Origin: Haematobia irritans
Lineage: Eukaryota; Arthropoda; Insecta; Diptera; Muscidae
NCBI RefSeq assembly: GCF_050003625.1
Contig: NC_134399.1
Span: 152,080,473-152,144,472, forward strand
Reading direction: 5' to 3'
DNA: 64,000 bases
Part shown: piece by piece, positions 31,640 to 42,647 of the stretch
How positions within the stretch are numbered: position 1 is the first letter of the stretch
Layout of the letters: every line of letters starts with the position of its first letter
Notes under the pieces: model-generated
The model's input: only the letters and a program-made list of their open reading frames with translations
Databases searched by the model: none
What the model was told of the DNA's origin: nothing
Program-made: the position numbers and the translations under genes

Positions 31640-32930
31640 ACCAACTGTGGTAACCGTGACAGAGAGTGGTAAGTCATCCGCAGCTTCTGGGTCTCGACAC
31701 CATCTGCAAATTACATAATTTTTAAGGCCTTTTCTTACCATATGTTTTCTAAGTGTGCTGTGCCCAGTTACAATGGCAATTAAAGGTCTCAATTCTGCTC
31801 ATCGACATAAGATTTTCGGTTCATTTCGTCCCATATCAACTTGGTTTGCTCGAAACCTTTCGAGGAGACCCAACGTATCTTATGTGATATTAATCCTGTA
31901 AATATATAAAGACAGCGGAGGAAAAATGTCCGCAATTACTTTATTCGTTCCACGAGTGCCCTCATTAGCCAGCATATATGTTCCTTCATTTTCCACTATT
32001 CCACAGTGTACAGATACCCAGCACAGAGTTACATTATGCTCCTCAGTGAGAATCCTAAGAAACCGATATCTGTTCTTTATTAACATTGACTCGGGAGCTT
32101 TTGTGATTGCACAAATTTCTGCCTGAAAGATACTGTAATCATTATCCGACATATACGACTCTCGTATTCCTAGTTCACTGTAATAAATGCTGTTACTAGT
32201 TCCTTAGTCTATTTTAGATCTATTTGTATACATAATAAGAGTTCCGAAAGGTATCCTGCTTCCCTCCTACTCTTCCCTACTTGGTATATATTTCAGTTTA
32301 TTGTGATAAACATGCTAAGTCGCCATATAGTCCATCTCTCTATAACGCTCGGCAAGAAGTTCTGTATGCCTGCAAACTGTGCTATCCTATCTAAGTTTTT
32401 ATGTCTCCCGAGTGTAACCTCTGCTGTTATCTTTATGTGTAAATCGAGTGGACAGACTTCCACCATAAAAATAAGTTCCGTTAATTTGTTTTTACATGAG
32501 TTTTAAAATTTGACTAAAAGTTCATATAGAACAAAGGGCATCAACATCCACTTTAAATGGTCCTTAGCCAACGCTTTGAATTGGTTCCAGGTCATGTAAT
32601 ATCCCCCTTGCGTACGCCAGTAGCAAGAGTGAAAGCACACCTCCTTGTGATAACCCCTTGAGGTCTTAGCCTTCCTTTGCCAGTTCAAAGTCTATGTTCC
32701 TATGAAGTAACATTATCTCAATCCACTTAAAAACAAAATACCACACCATTCTCCTCTACCGCCATTATTACTCGATCAATTCTTATATTATTAGAGGCAC
32801 CTTCAATATCCAGAAATGCTGCCAGTGTATAGTCACCGTATGTTATAGATTTCTCTATGTGATGCAGTACTGTGAGTATTTTACTTTATTATCGGACACT
32901 GAAGTGAAGAAAAACGACCACGGTGCAATT
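31640..32930 (-). pseudogene. Non-LTR retrotransposon ORF2 remnant, minus strand
   Basis: Order on the minus strand: RT motif A 'TLAAFLDIEGASNNI' (about 32830), a degenerate RT motif 'GLSQGGVLSLLLLAYA' (about 32640), and a connection region 'PLDLHIKITAEVTLG' (about 32430). RNase H follows as 'FQAEICAITKA' and 'VTLCWVSVHCGIVENEG' (about 31960-32130), then a C-terminal zinc-type motif 'ITGHSTLRKHMVRKGL' and 'CRWCRDPEAADDL' (about 31680-31770). The catalytic YADD box is not visible. Many frame breaks. Same broad group as 20280-23075, but the divergence suggests a separate copy or family. Confidence 0.75.
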
Positions 32931-32937
32931 ACGAGTA

Positions 32938-33187
32938 CACACAAAAAAAAATCTGATTCAATCACGATATTAATTGATCCAATAAATTTTTTAATTGAAT
33001 TGTCTTCAATCACGGAAATGATAGTATCAATTAAAAAATTAATTGTTAACTGATGCTATTAAGTTTTGTGATGAATTTCTGTTTCAATTAAATAATTTTT
33101 TGAATCAATTAAATTTTTAAATGAAAATTTTTTAAAACTCAATTACGACTTTAATTGGAAAAATGTTCGTGAAATATTTTTTCTGTG
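32938..33187. mobile_element. MITE-2, 250 bp, reversed
   Basis: CACACAAAAAAAAATCTGAT at left, ATATTTTTTCTGTG at right, TA flanks on both sides. The same interior words as 27030-27317 in the opposite order. Confidence 0.85.
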
Positions 33188-33189
33188 TA

Positions 33190-34070
33190 TGCTGCAAACT
33201 GCTGCCACATTTGGGCCTTGTGACAAACTTAAAGAAGTCACTTGCTGCACGTAAATATAAATGGCAGAAAAGCAGGCCCATTTTGCAGAAAACGTATTTT
33301 TTAGAAGATTAAAAAGTTGAACGATGCAGAAGGACCCATTGGGCTAAAAATCTGTGATACCAGAAAGGGCTGAATTTTCTAAGTGAACCTGTAATATGGA
33401 CTGTCACTATAATCTACAAACTCGGGTGAACGAAATAATTTCGTAAATATAATGAACGTTTTCATTATTGTAATGAATTTTCTATTGGATACCGAATCTT
33501 TCCATGTTATTAATGTAAATTTTCATTATTTTGATGAAAATGTTTCATTATGGCAGGAAAAATTCTCGCTGACTTAAATTCTAATGAAAGTTTCTATACT
33601 ACATTATGGTGTTATAAAAATCGTGACTTATCAGATTCCCTTTGTATTGAACTGTTTAATATTCATACAATTGTTTGTTGGCTTTTGTTTGTATCAATGG
33701 AAATTTATCGTGTAACTCCTATTTTTTATGTCATCCTTCTTTGAATACAAATTTCGGTTTGGTGTGGGCCATTGTTGGCGAAAATGTGTTTTGTTATTTC
33801 ATAAAACACAAAGAAAAAATGTTGAACAATTCTGTATTGGCTGTTGGTTGACCGTTTGGTCCATTACATGAAGTGCGATGGTGTGGAACCTCTGAAGGGT
33901 TAAGTAAGTAAGGGCAAATCATTTTATGTATGTATGAGAATTTGACAAATCGAGATTCTATAAAACAGTTTGATTTGACTTCGTTTTGAATCTTCCAGTA
34001 ATATATGGGCTAATATGACATTCTGGGTATAAATTGCGAAAGATAATGTGAATCAAAATCATGAACGAAT
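33190..34070. other. No recognised gene
   Basis: AT-rich. Includes a 'cattattgtaatgaa/ttcattattttgatg' complementary patch at 33460-33550 resembling words at 62640-63050. No coding evidence. Confidence 0.4.
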
Positions 34071-34073
34071 GCT

Positions 34074-35214
34074 CACGCACAGAAAAACCATGTTTGGACA
34101 TGGTTGCCGCATCCATTTAATGCTTATCTAGAGTATGTAATTGTCGCGAAAACTATGTATTTGGTCTTTGTAAAAATAATTTTCGAGCGGAGAAAAATAT
34201 ATGTTGGCAATAAGCATTTAAATGGTTCTCAAATGCCGCAAACAAAATCTATTACTTAGATGATAGAATTTGAGACCATTACATGGTCAGGAAAATCATG
34301 TATCTGACCATTCAATTTTTTTTACTTTTTTACAGGGAAAAAAGTATTTTTATAGGTTAAGTATAGACATGTCTAGAACCATTACATGGCCATAAAGACC
34401 ATTTACATTTTTTTCGTGACCATTTAATTTTTTAACTTGTTTGCAGCAAAAAGAATTTTATAAAAACATTGAGCAGGTACACACGATTTTCATTTTGCGC
34501 GTCAGTCGTGTGTTGATTGTTTCTTGGAATGGACGGAGAATACGGATTTACTGTGTTTTGTGTTAATTTATTTATTCAGAAGTGGCACGTGGTTTTATGT
34601 GAAGACAAAAAAGGAAAGTGTAATTGAAAAAATGTACCTGTTTTTTGTTCTGCATTTTGCTATATTGTATCAATTATTTTTATTTGCAGTTACATGATGT
34701 CTGCGTTTGTACATTTGACGGGCACGCAGTAAATATGGAATGATTACTTATTGTTGAAATTGAAATAAAATAGAGTGTGTAAAAATATATGATGTTTGCT
34801 TGAACGGCATTATAAATACAAATAAATAATGAATTAGTTTATAAGTAAATAAAAACAAACAAATAAAAATAGTTTTGTGTTTTCTGGCGTCCTTTTTTCG
34901 ACGTTGAAAAAAGTTTTTTTCATAAAGATCAAAACATTTTAGGTTGTGACCATGTTCTTTTAACTAGGAGAAAAACATTTTTAATGAATACCATAACATT
35001 TTAAATCGTGACCAATGTCTTTTCATTCAAACAAAATTCTTTTTATCAATATAATAACATTTTAGATGAGGACAATTACATTTTTCTTTGAACCATGTTC
35101 ACTGAGCCAACATGGTTGCAGGTTAAAATGTTACTGGTCGCCGCAAAAATAGCTCCTATCATATTATTTTGCTCTTCGAATATGATTGTGACAATCATGT
35201 TTCTTCTCTGCGTG
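34074..35214. mobile_element. Element P1: 1,141-bp CACGCA-ended element
   Basis: Left end CACGCACAGAAAAACCATG; the right end complement reads CACGCAGAGAAGAAACATG. 2-bp duplication CT (34072-34073, 35215-35216). Subterminal palindromic words ('atgtttggacat', 'gattgtgacaatc') and many 'ACATGGTC/GACCAT' words at both sides. The centre (34430-34780) has short frames that are not conserved between copies, a splice-site-like pair, and AATAAA signals. No transposase recognised. Confidence 0.85.
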
Positions 35215-35216
35215 CT

Positions 35217-36160
35217 TAGAAGACCTAGACTATAAAAATGTTTTCTTGGGTCTAAAGAGTTTGACCTTCCCTTAAGGGTTTTGGCATTCAGATGCAGAGA
35301 CAAAGATGCAGTTACTTTAAAATGAAGACATTTTTAGAGAGCGTTTTAGTATAAAATCTAGAATCTATCCACATAAATGTGACTTTAAAAATCCAAATTA
35401 TAACTGAAACTTGAAAGAAAAAATGTTTTCTTATTTAAATTAAATAAAAAACCCTATTTTTGAAGAGTTTTTATGTTTAATCCATTTTTTCTTGCTGTTT
35501 TTACTTTTGTAAATCAAAATGTACCTTATTTCAAAGACACACGACTTCAATTAAGGGATGCAAATTTAGCGAAAAACTAAAGATTACGAACATGCTTTTA
35601 ATACAACATTCTTTATTTTAAAGAAATTTTTCCTTGGTATTATGTAAATATCGTATTTAATTTTATTTTTGGCAAATGTGCTAACATTTGGCTCTTTTTT
35701 AATTTTTTGGCGTACTTTAATGACATGAACTGAAAATTAGTAAAACAGTGAATATGGTGCTAATAAAAATAACATGGTTGCGATCTAAAATGCTACGATC
35801 TTGTTCAAAAATAATTTGGATTTGATTAAAAGAACATGCTGAATATACTCAAAAAACAAAAAAAGGATCTAAAGATTTTGACTTCTAAAGATTTTGACCT
35901 TCCCTTAAGGATTTTGGTATTGTATCCGAGTCAAAGATGTGACTTTTTTAAAATAAAGATAAAAATTACATTACTGATCATAATCGAATTTTCATTCTCA
36001 TTTCGCGGTATATTAAAAAATCTATTCACGTACAAACAAATGTCAGTTTAAAAATCCAAATTATAACGCATATTTCAAAGTAAAAAATGTCTCCTTAATG
36101 TCAAAAAAAAAAAAAACTTTAAATCAAAATGCTAAATTATCAATATGAGTCTTAGCCTAT
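35217..36160. mobile_element. MITE-3-type remnants
   Basis: 'agtttgaccttcccttaagg' (35258) and 'ggatctaaagattttgactt' with 'gaccttcccttaaggatttt' (35870-35920). Also 'attccgag/tatccgagtcaaagatg' and 'ttttaaaataaag'. At least two overlapping or nested partial copies; ends not resolved. No gene. Confidence 0.5.
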
Positions 36161-36168
36161 AACATATA

Positions 36169-36454
36169 CAGAAAATTTTTCACGAACATTTTTCCAATTA
36201 AAATTTTAATTGAGTTTTAAAAAATATTCAATTAAAAATTTGATTGAATCAACAAATTTTTTAATTGAAACAAAAATCAATCACAAAAATTAATAGTATC
36301 AATTAATTTTCTAATTGGATCAATTAATTATTAATTGACCATCAATTAATTTTTTAATTGATACTATCATTTCTGTGATTGAAGACATTCCAATTAAAAA
36401 ATTAATTGGATCAATTAATTTCGTGATTGAATCAGAAAACAAATTTTTTGTGTG
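36169..36454. mobile_element. MITE-2, 286 bp
   Basis: Left CAGAAAATTTTTCACGAAC, right AAATTTTTTGTGTG, TA on both sides. Interior nearly identical to 27030-27317. Confidence 0.88.
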
Positions 36455-36689
36455 TATTTGAAGAGTTTTTATTTTAAATCTAAAGATTCAATAATTCACT
36501 GAATTTATGGACGATTTGTTTAAATCAAAATTGTTTCTTTACTTTAAGGAAAATTTGCCTTTGTTGAAAGACATACGACTGTAACGGAGGGACGCAAATT
36601 TCCAAAATTTGTTTCCTATATTTAATAAATAAAAATATTTTTGGAGCAAAGATTAGAAACTATCTTTTCATTAAAATATCAATAAAGAA

Positions 36690-37160
36690 GTAAAATAGGG
36701 ACATCGGCCTATATGGGGCCTATACCAAAACATGGACCGGTAGGCACCATTTTCGGCACTCATATTTATATTCCTAAAATACCTCTAGGTTTTCAATTTC
36801 AGGCAAATCGGATAGAAAATACAGTTTCTAGAAGCCCCAGACCACAAATCGGTTTATATGGGGGCTATACCAAGACATGGACCGATATAGCCCATCTTCG
36901 AAGTTCGAACGTGACCTGCTTGGAGACAAAAAATTAGTTTGTACAAAAATTAAACAAGATAGCTTTATTATTGAAGGTTGTAGCGTGATTACAACAGACA
37001 TCCAGACAGACAGACGGACATGATTATATCGTCTTAGTACTTCTCTCTGATCAAGAATATATATACTTTATATAGTCGGAAATCGATATTTCAATGTGTT
37101 ACAAACGGAATGACAAACTTGTTATACCCCCATCACCATTTTATGGTGGTGGGTAAAAAA
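36690..37160. mobile_element. Helentron-2-like element end
   Basis: Internal units 'ggcctatatggggcctatac' and 'ggtttatatgggggctatac'. Then 'gacagacagacggacatgat' and 'gtgttacaaacggaatgaca', ending 'ataccccc..accatttt' with 'ggtggtgggta'. The order matches the degraded blocks at 25130-25700 and 54560-54700. No coding frame; the protein-like frame at 36713 is an artefact of the repeats. Confidence 0.55.
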
Positions 37161-37550
37161 ATTGTTGAAGCAAAGATTATAAACTTTATTTTAATTATTT
37201 GTTATATATTTATTACAAGATTTACAATCATAATAAATTATGAAAATAAATATAAAAAAATAGGTGCTAACAACAAAGGTTTTTGACCTTTATTTTAATT
37301 AAAATTTTATTATTTTAAATTTCATTATTAAAATAAATAATAATTAAAATTTCATTATTTTAAAGAAAATTGTCCTTAATATTTTGTAAATTTCGTATCC
37401 TAAAATTTAGGTTGCGTAATCTTTAATATCACGTAAATATTTTTTTCAATGTATCATCCACCCGGTAATGTTTTCCAGATATGAATTATCCCTGGAAAAG
37501 CAAATTTAAAATAACGGGAAAGAAGTTTTTAAATATTTGAAGCACTATCA
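37161..37550. other. AT-rich DNA with MITE-3-like words, no gene
   Basis: 'aattaaaatttcattatttt' and 'aaagaaaattgtccttaata' also occur at 29400-29460 and 61870-61910. No coding evidence. Confidence 0.4.
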
Positions 37551-37640
37551 CACTGAAAAAAAATATTGTGTGAAGCCAAAAATGTCATGTCCTTAAAATA
37601 CGAATGCGAATATTGCTTATCATAAAAGACGCAGTTTTTA

Positions 37641-39385
37641 TACCCTGCGCCACACTGTGGAACAGAGTATTATAAGTTAGTGCATATGTTTGCAACACCC
37701 AGAAGGAGACGAGATAGACACATGGTGTCTCTGGCAAAAATGCTCAGGATGGGCTCCTGAGTCGATATGGCCATGTCCGTCTGTCCGTGAAAACATTTTT
37801 GTAATCAAAGTCTAGGTCGCAGTTTTAGTCCTATCGACTTCAAATTTGGCACAAGTATGTGTTTTGGCTCAGTATAGAACCCTATTGATTTTGGAAGAAA
37901 TCGGTTCAGATTTAGATATAGCTCCCATATATATATTTCGCCCGATATGGCCTTATATGGCACCAGAAGCCAGAGTTTTACACTAATTTGCTTAAAATTT
38001 TGCATAAGAAGAACAATTAGTACTATAGTTAAATGTGCCAAATTTATTGAAATCGGTTCAGATTTAGATATATCTCCCATATATGTCTTTCGCAAATATG
38101 GACTAATACGGTCCCAGAAGCCAGAGTTTTACCCCAGTTTGGTCGAAATTTTGCACTAGGAGTACAATTAGTAGTATAGTCAAGTGTGCCAAATTTTATT
38201 AAAATCGGTTCAGATTTAGATATAGCTCCCATATATATCGTTCGCCCGATTTACACTCATATGGCCACAGTGGCCAATCTTTTACTCCGATTTAATTGAA
38301 ATTTTGCACAGGGTGTAGAATTAGCATTGTAGCTATGCGTGCCAAATTTGGTTGAAATCGGTTCAGATTTAGATATAGCTCCCATATATAGCTTTCGCCC
38401 GATTTACACTCATATGACCACAGAGGCCAATATTTTGCTCCGATTTAGTTGACATTTTGCACAGGGAGTAGAATTAGCATTGTAGTTATGCGTGCCAAGT
38501 TCGGTTGAAATCGGTTCAGATTTAGATATAGCTCCCATATATAGCTTTCGCCCGATTTACACTCATAAGACCACAGAGGCCAATTTTTAACTCCGATTTA
38601 GTTGAAATTTTGAACAGGGAGTAGAATTAGCATTGTAGCTATGCGTGCCAAATTTGATTGAAATCGGTTCAGATTTAGATATAGCTCCCATATATATGTT
38701 TTTTTGATTTCGACAAAAATAGTCTAAATACCAACATTTTCCTTGTTAAATCGCCACTGCTTAGTCGAAGAGTTGTAAAAATGGCTCTAATTTTCCTAAA
38801 CTTCTAATACATATATCGAGCGATAAATCATAAATAAACTTTTGCGAAGTTTCCTTAAAATTGCTTCGGATTTAAATGTTTCCCATATTTTTTACTAAAA
38901 TTGTGTTCCACCCTAGTGCATTAGCCAACTTAAATTTGGAGTCTATAGATTTTGTAAAAGTCTATCAAATTCTGTCCAGATCGAGTGATATTTAAATGTA
39001 TGTATTTGGGACAAACCTTTATATATAGCACCCAACACATTTGACGGATGTGATATGGTATCGAAAATTTAGATCTACAAAGTGGTGCAGGGTATAATAT
39101 AGTCGGCCCCGCCCGACTTTAGACTTTCCTTACTTGGTTTTTACTAACATTGTTTTCCACCCTAGTGCATTAGCCGACTTAAATTTTGAGTCTATAGATT
39201 TTGTAGAAGTCTATCAAATTCTGTACAGATCGAGTGATACTTAAATGTATGTATTTGGGACAAACCTTTAAATATAGCCCCCAACACATTTGACGGATGT
39301 GATATGGTATCGAAAATTTTGATCTACAAAGTGGTGCAGGGTATAATATAGTCGGCCCCGCCCGACTTTAGTCTTTCCTTACTTC
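37641..39385. mobile_element. Helentron-like element C with a duplicated end
   Basis: Starts TACCCTGCGCCACACTGTGG, with a degraded GTCY tract ('gtccgtctgtccgtg', about 37778) and about six internal units (37895-38690). It ends 'tttccttacttg' at 39136. A second, partial copy of the last 250 bp (39137-39385) repeats it, with its own hairpin (39101-39118 and 39350-39367). No coding frame. Confidence 0.8.
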
Positions 39386-39508
39386 TTTAATATAACTCTT
39401 TTTTCGTTGTCCAAAGTTGATAAACTTTTCAAAGAAGTCGTTTTGTCCTTATAGTTAAGTGATTCGACTTAAAATTTAAAGAAAATGAAAGCAAATTTCG
39501 TTTTACTA

Positions 39509-40649
39509 CACGCAGAGAAGAAACATGATTGTCACAATCATATTCGAAGAGCAAAATAATATGATAGCAGCTATTTTTGCGGCGACCATGTAACATTTTA
39601 ACCTGCAACCATGTTGGCTCAGTGAACATGGTTCTAAGAAAAATACAATTGTCCTCATCTAAAATGTTATTATATTGATAAAAAGAATTTTGTTTCCATT
39701 AAAAGACAATGGTCACGATTTAAAATGTTTTGGTATTCATTCAAAATGTTTTTCTTCCAGTTAAAAGAACATGGTCACAACCTAAAATGTTTTGATCTTT
39801 ATGAAAAAAATTTTTTCGTCGTCGAAAAAAGGACGCCACTTGAGAAAAGAAAACACAAAATTAACTTTATTTATTTGTTTTTATTTATTTATAAACTAAT
39901 TTATTGTTTATTTGTATTTATAATGCCGTTCAAGCAAACATCATATATTTTTACACACTCTATTTTATTTCAATTTCAACAATAAGTAATTATTCCATAT
40001 TTACATCGTGCCCATCAAATGTACAAACGCAGGCATCATGTAACTGCAAATAAAAATAAATGATCCATATAGCCAAATGCAGAACAAAAAACAGGTACAT
40101 TTTTCAATTACACTTTCCTTTTTTGTGTTCACATAAAACCACGTGCCACTTCTGAGTAAATAAATTAACACAATAGTTCCGTATTCTCCGTCCATTCAAA
40201 GCAACAATCAAAACACGACTGACGCGCAAAATGAAAATCGTGTGTACCTGCTCAATGTTTTTATAAAATTCTTGTCGCTGCAAAAAATTAAAAAAATTAA
40301 ATGGTCACGAAAACAATGTACATGGTCTTTATGGCCATGTAATGGTTGTAGACATGTCTATACGTAAACTATAAAAATACTTTTTTCTCTGCAAAAAAGT
40401 AAAAAAATTGAATGGTCAGGTACATGATTTTCCCGACCATATAATGGTCTCAAATTCTATCATTTAAATAATAGAACATGTTTGCGACATTTGAGAACCA
40501 TTTAAATGCTTATTGCCAACATATATTTTTCTCCGCTCGTAAATTATTTTTACAAAGACAAAATACATGGTTTTCGCGACCATTACATACTCTAATTAAG
40601 CATTAAATGGATGCGGCAACCATGTCCAAACATGTTTTTTCTGTGCGTG
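39509..40649. mobile_element. Element P2: 1,141-bp CACGCA-ended element, reversed
   Basis: Exactly the same length as P1. Left CACGCAGAGAAGAAACATG; the right end complement reads CACGCACAGAAAAAACATG. TA duplication at 39507-39508 and 40650-40651. The empty site 'gttttactaatgtcaactt' occurs in another MITE-1 copy at about 42232-42250, which proves the boundaries to the base. Confidence 0.92.
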
Positions 40650-41094
40650 TAATGTCAACTTGACTTTAATACTTCTGAAAAATACTCAAAATTAACGAAA
40701 TCGTTTTATCTTTTGATGCATTTTTGCTTTGTAGCCAATATACAAAGCTAAAAAGCGTTTAAAGTAGGAGATGTGTTTCAGCACTTTATTTTAAAGACGT
40801 TTTTTTACTAGAAACATAGTATAATTTTTACTCGTAGCCGAAACTGAATTTGGTAATTTAAGTTGTCGTTAACACGATTTTAATGGACTTTGATAGCACA
40901 TGAAGAAAAAAGCATAAAAATTAATGTAGTAAAATTTGTTTCCTAGAATCAAGTGTGCAAAACTCAAATTGAAAAAATAATTGTGCCTAAAATGTGTCCT
41001 TACTTCAATTCTCCGCTTCTTTCGAATCTTCTCAAAACCGAAATCATTAGTGTAAAGACAAAATCGTTGGAAGCGGGCATGTTTTCTATTGCAT

Positions 41095-42040
41095 GCCACG
41101 AGTAATAGACGACCTTGTAAGATTTTGAAGTCAAATCCAAATAAAAGATGGTGTGCTAGAAAAGGATTAAATGGAATTCTATTGAAACACAATATACTTC
41201 CAAAAAGTCAAGGTCTCATCGCATTATACATCTCCCACAAGAAATAACAAACCTGCAGCAGGAATAACTAAACACATTCTGGCTGGCTATGAATAAAGAA
41301 ACATTTTCATCAACAAAATACCATAGCGAATTGATTGAATTCATTGTTGATAGAAAATCGATTTGTTGCGGTAAATCGAGTTTTTGTGTTTTTATTGTCG
41401 GTTTTTATTTTCGATTTTTTCATCCACTTGATTTGATTTTTATGACCACTTTGTTGTTCCTCACATGTCACATAGTGGTGTGTGCGTTTTGTGTAAAACA
41501 AAGAAGGGGGACACCCGCCCCTGGGAACAAAGTGACCACTACTTCAAGTATGAAAGTGGCTATGATGGCTGTTCTTGTGATGATGATGATGATGATGGTG
41601 GTCCTTTTTTATAGACTTCGCTATGTATGAATAATGTATGTCAGTATGTGTGTGTGTGGGTTTTAGGGTGTCCATCTGTAATGTTGGTTTGTGGTTTCTA
41701 GTCCACCATTTGCTTTTATGATTCTATTCGCCTTTTGTCTTTGATTTTGGTTCACTCTTGTGTGGTGTGCTGTGAATTTACGGCTCTATTTTAGGGGGTC
41801 TATTGTCTGCTGTCAATGTGTGGCGCCACTTGGCACCCCATGAAAACTTGATTGAAACGCCACGATTGGCGGTCTATTGGTACGAGAGCATTTGGTAATC
41901 AATCATAGAATTGGCGGGGAGTGCGGTTTTTAATTTGATTCATCAACGATATTCAGTTTTCAAAAGCTATGGGCTTATGTAAGGGAAACAAGTACAACAA
42001 ACGGCCAAAAGATCGACCAAACGGCCAAATTCTCGGTCTC
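41095..42040. other. Repeat-poor stretch with (GAT)n, no recognised gene
   Basis: About 0.95 kb, locally GC-richer, with a short GAT run at about 41578-41597 and TGTG stretches at 41647. A plus-strand frame (41289-41630) has no recognisable family motif and ends in the GAT repeat. A candidate host segment. Confidence 0.4.
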
Positions 42041-42044
42041 ATGC

Positions 42045-42485
42045 ACCGAACAAAATATTTACGAGGCCAAAGATTTCATGTCCTTAAATGCCATTTTGCT
42101 TAGCATAGACAACACATTTTTCTGATATAAAGTTATTTTCCTTGTCCAAAAGTCGATAAACCTTTCAATGAAGTCGTTTTGTCTTTGTAATAAAGTGATT
42201 CGACTTGGGTTCCTAACATGAAAGAAAATTTTGTTTTACTAATGTCAACTTTGCTTTAATACTTCTTAGAAAATTTTCCAAAATGAATGAAATCGTCTTT
42301 AAATTTGTTGACTTTTTGCATATTGGTTACAAAGCTTTTTTACTTGAAACATAGCATAATTTCTATTTGAAATCGAATCTGAATATGACAATCAAATTTA
42401 TCGTTAAAATTTTTTTAATGGGTTTTGATATCACATGAAGAAAAAAACTTGAAAAACGACTACACTAAAATTTGTTTCCTACACA
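42045..42485. mobile_element. MITE-1 fragment, reversed
   Basis: 'cgaacaaaatatttacgagg', 'ccaaagatttcatgtcctta', 'gttttactaatgtcaacttt', ending 'aaaatttgtttcctac'. It provides the unoccupied site for P2. Confidence 0.8.
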
Positions 42486-42647
42486 GCAAAAATGTCTACA
42501 GTTAAACTAACACCAAGTTTAACTCATTTTTATTGTAAAACATGTAAGTAAAGTCTAAAGTCGGGCGGAGCCGACTATATTATACCCTTCACCACTATGT
42601 AGACAAACATTTGTGTCTCAACTACATCTAATTTGCTGGGAGCTATA

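Larger units (their letters stand above)
37551..41090. mobile_element. MITE-1 copy holding two nested insertions
   Basis: Three collinear pieces of one MITE-1: 37551-37640 (CACTGAAAAAAAATATTGTG, 'aatacgaatgcgaat'), 39386-39508 ('gtccttatagttaagtgatt'), and 40652-41090 ('gtcaacttgactttaatact' to 'agtgtaaagacaaaatcg'). They are separated by Helentron C (37641-39385) and P2 (39509-40649 plus TA). The final CAGTG end is lost. Confidence 0.85.

Noticed and set aside
41289..41630. Host gene exon with secreted or membrane-like frame
   Set aside because: The hydrophobic frame runs into a GAT repeat and has no recognisable domain or splice context.
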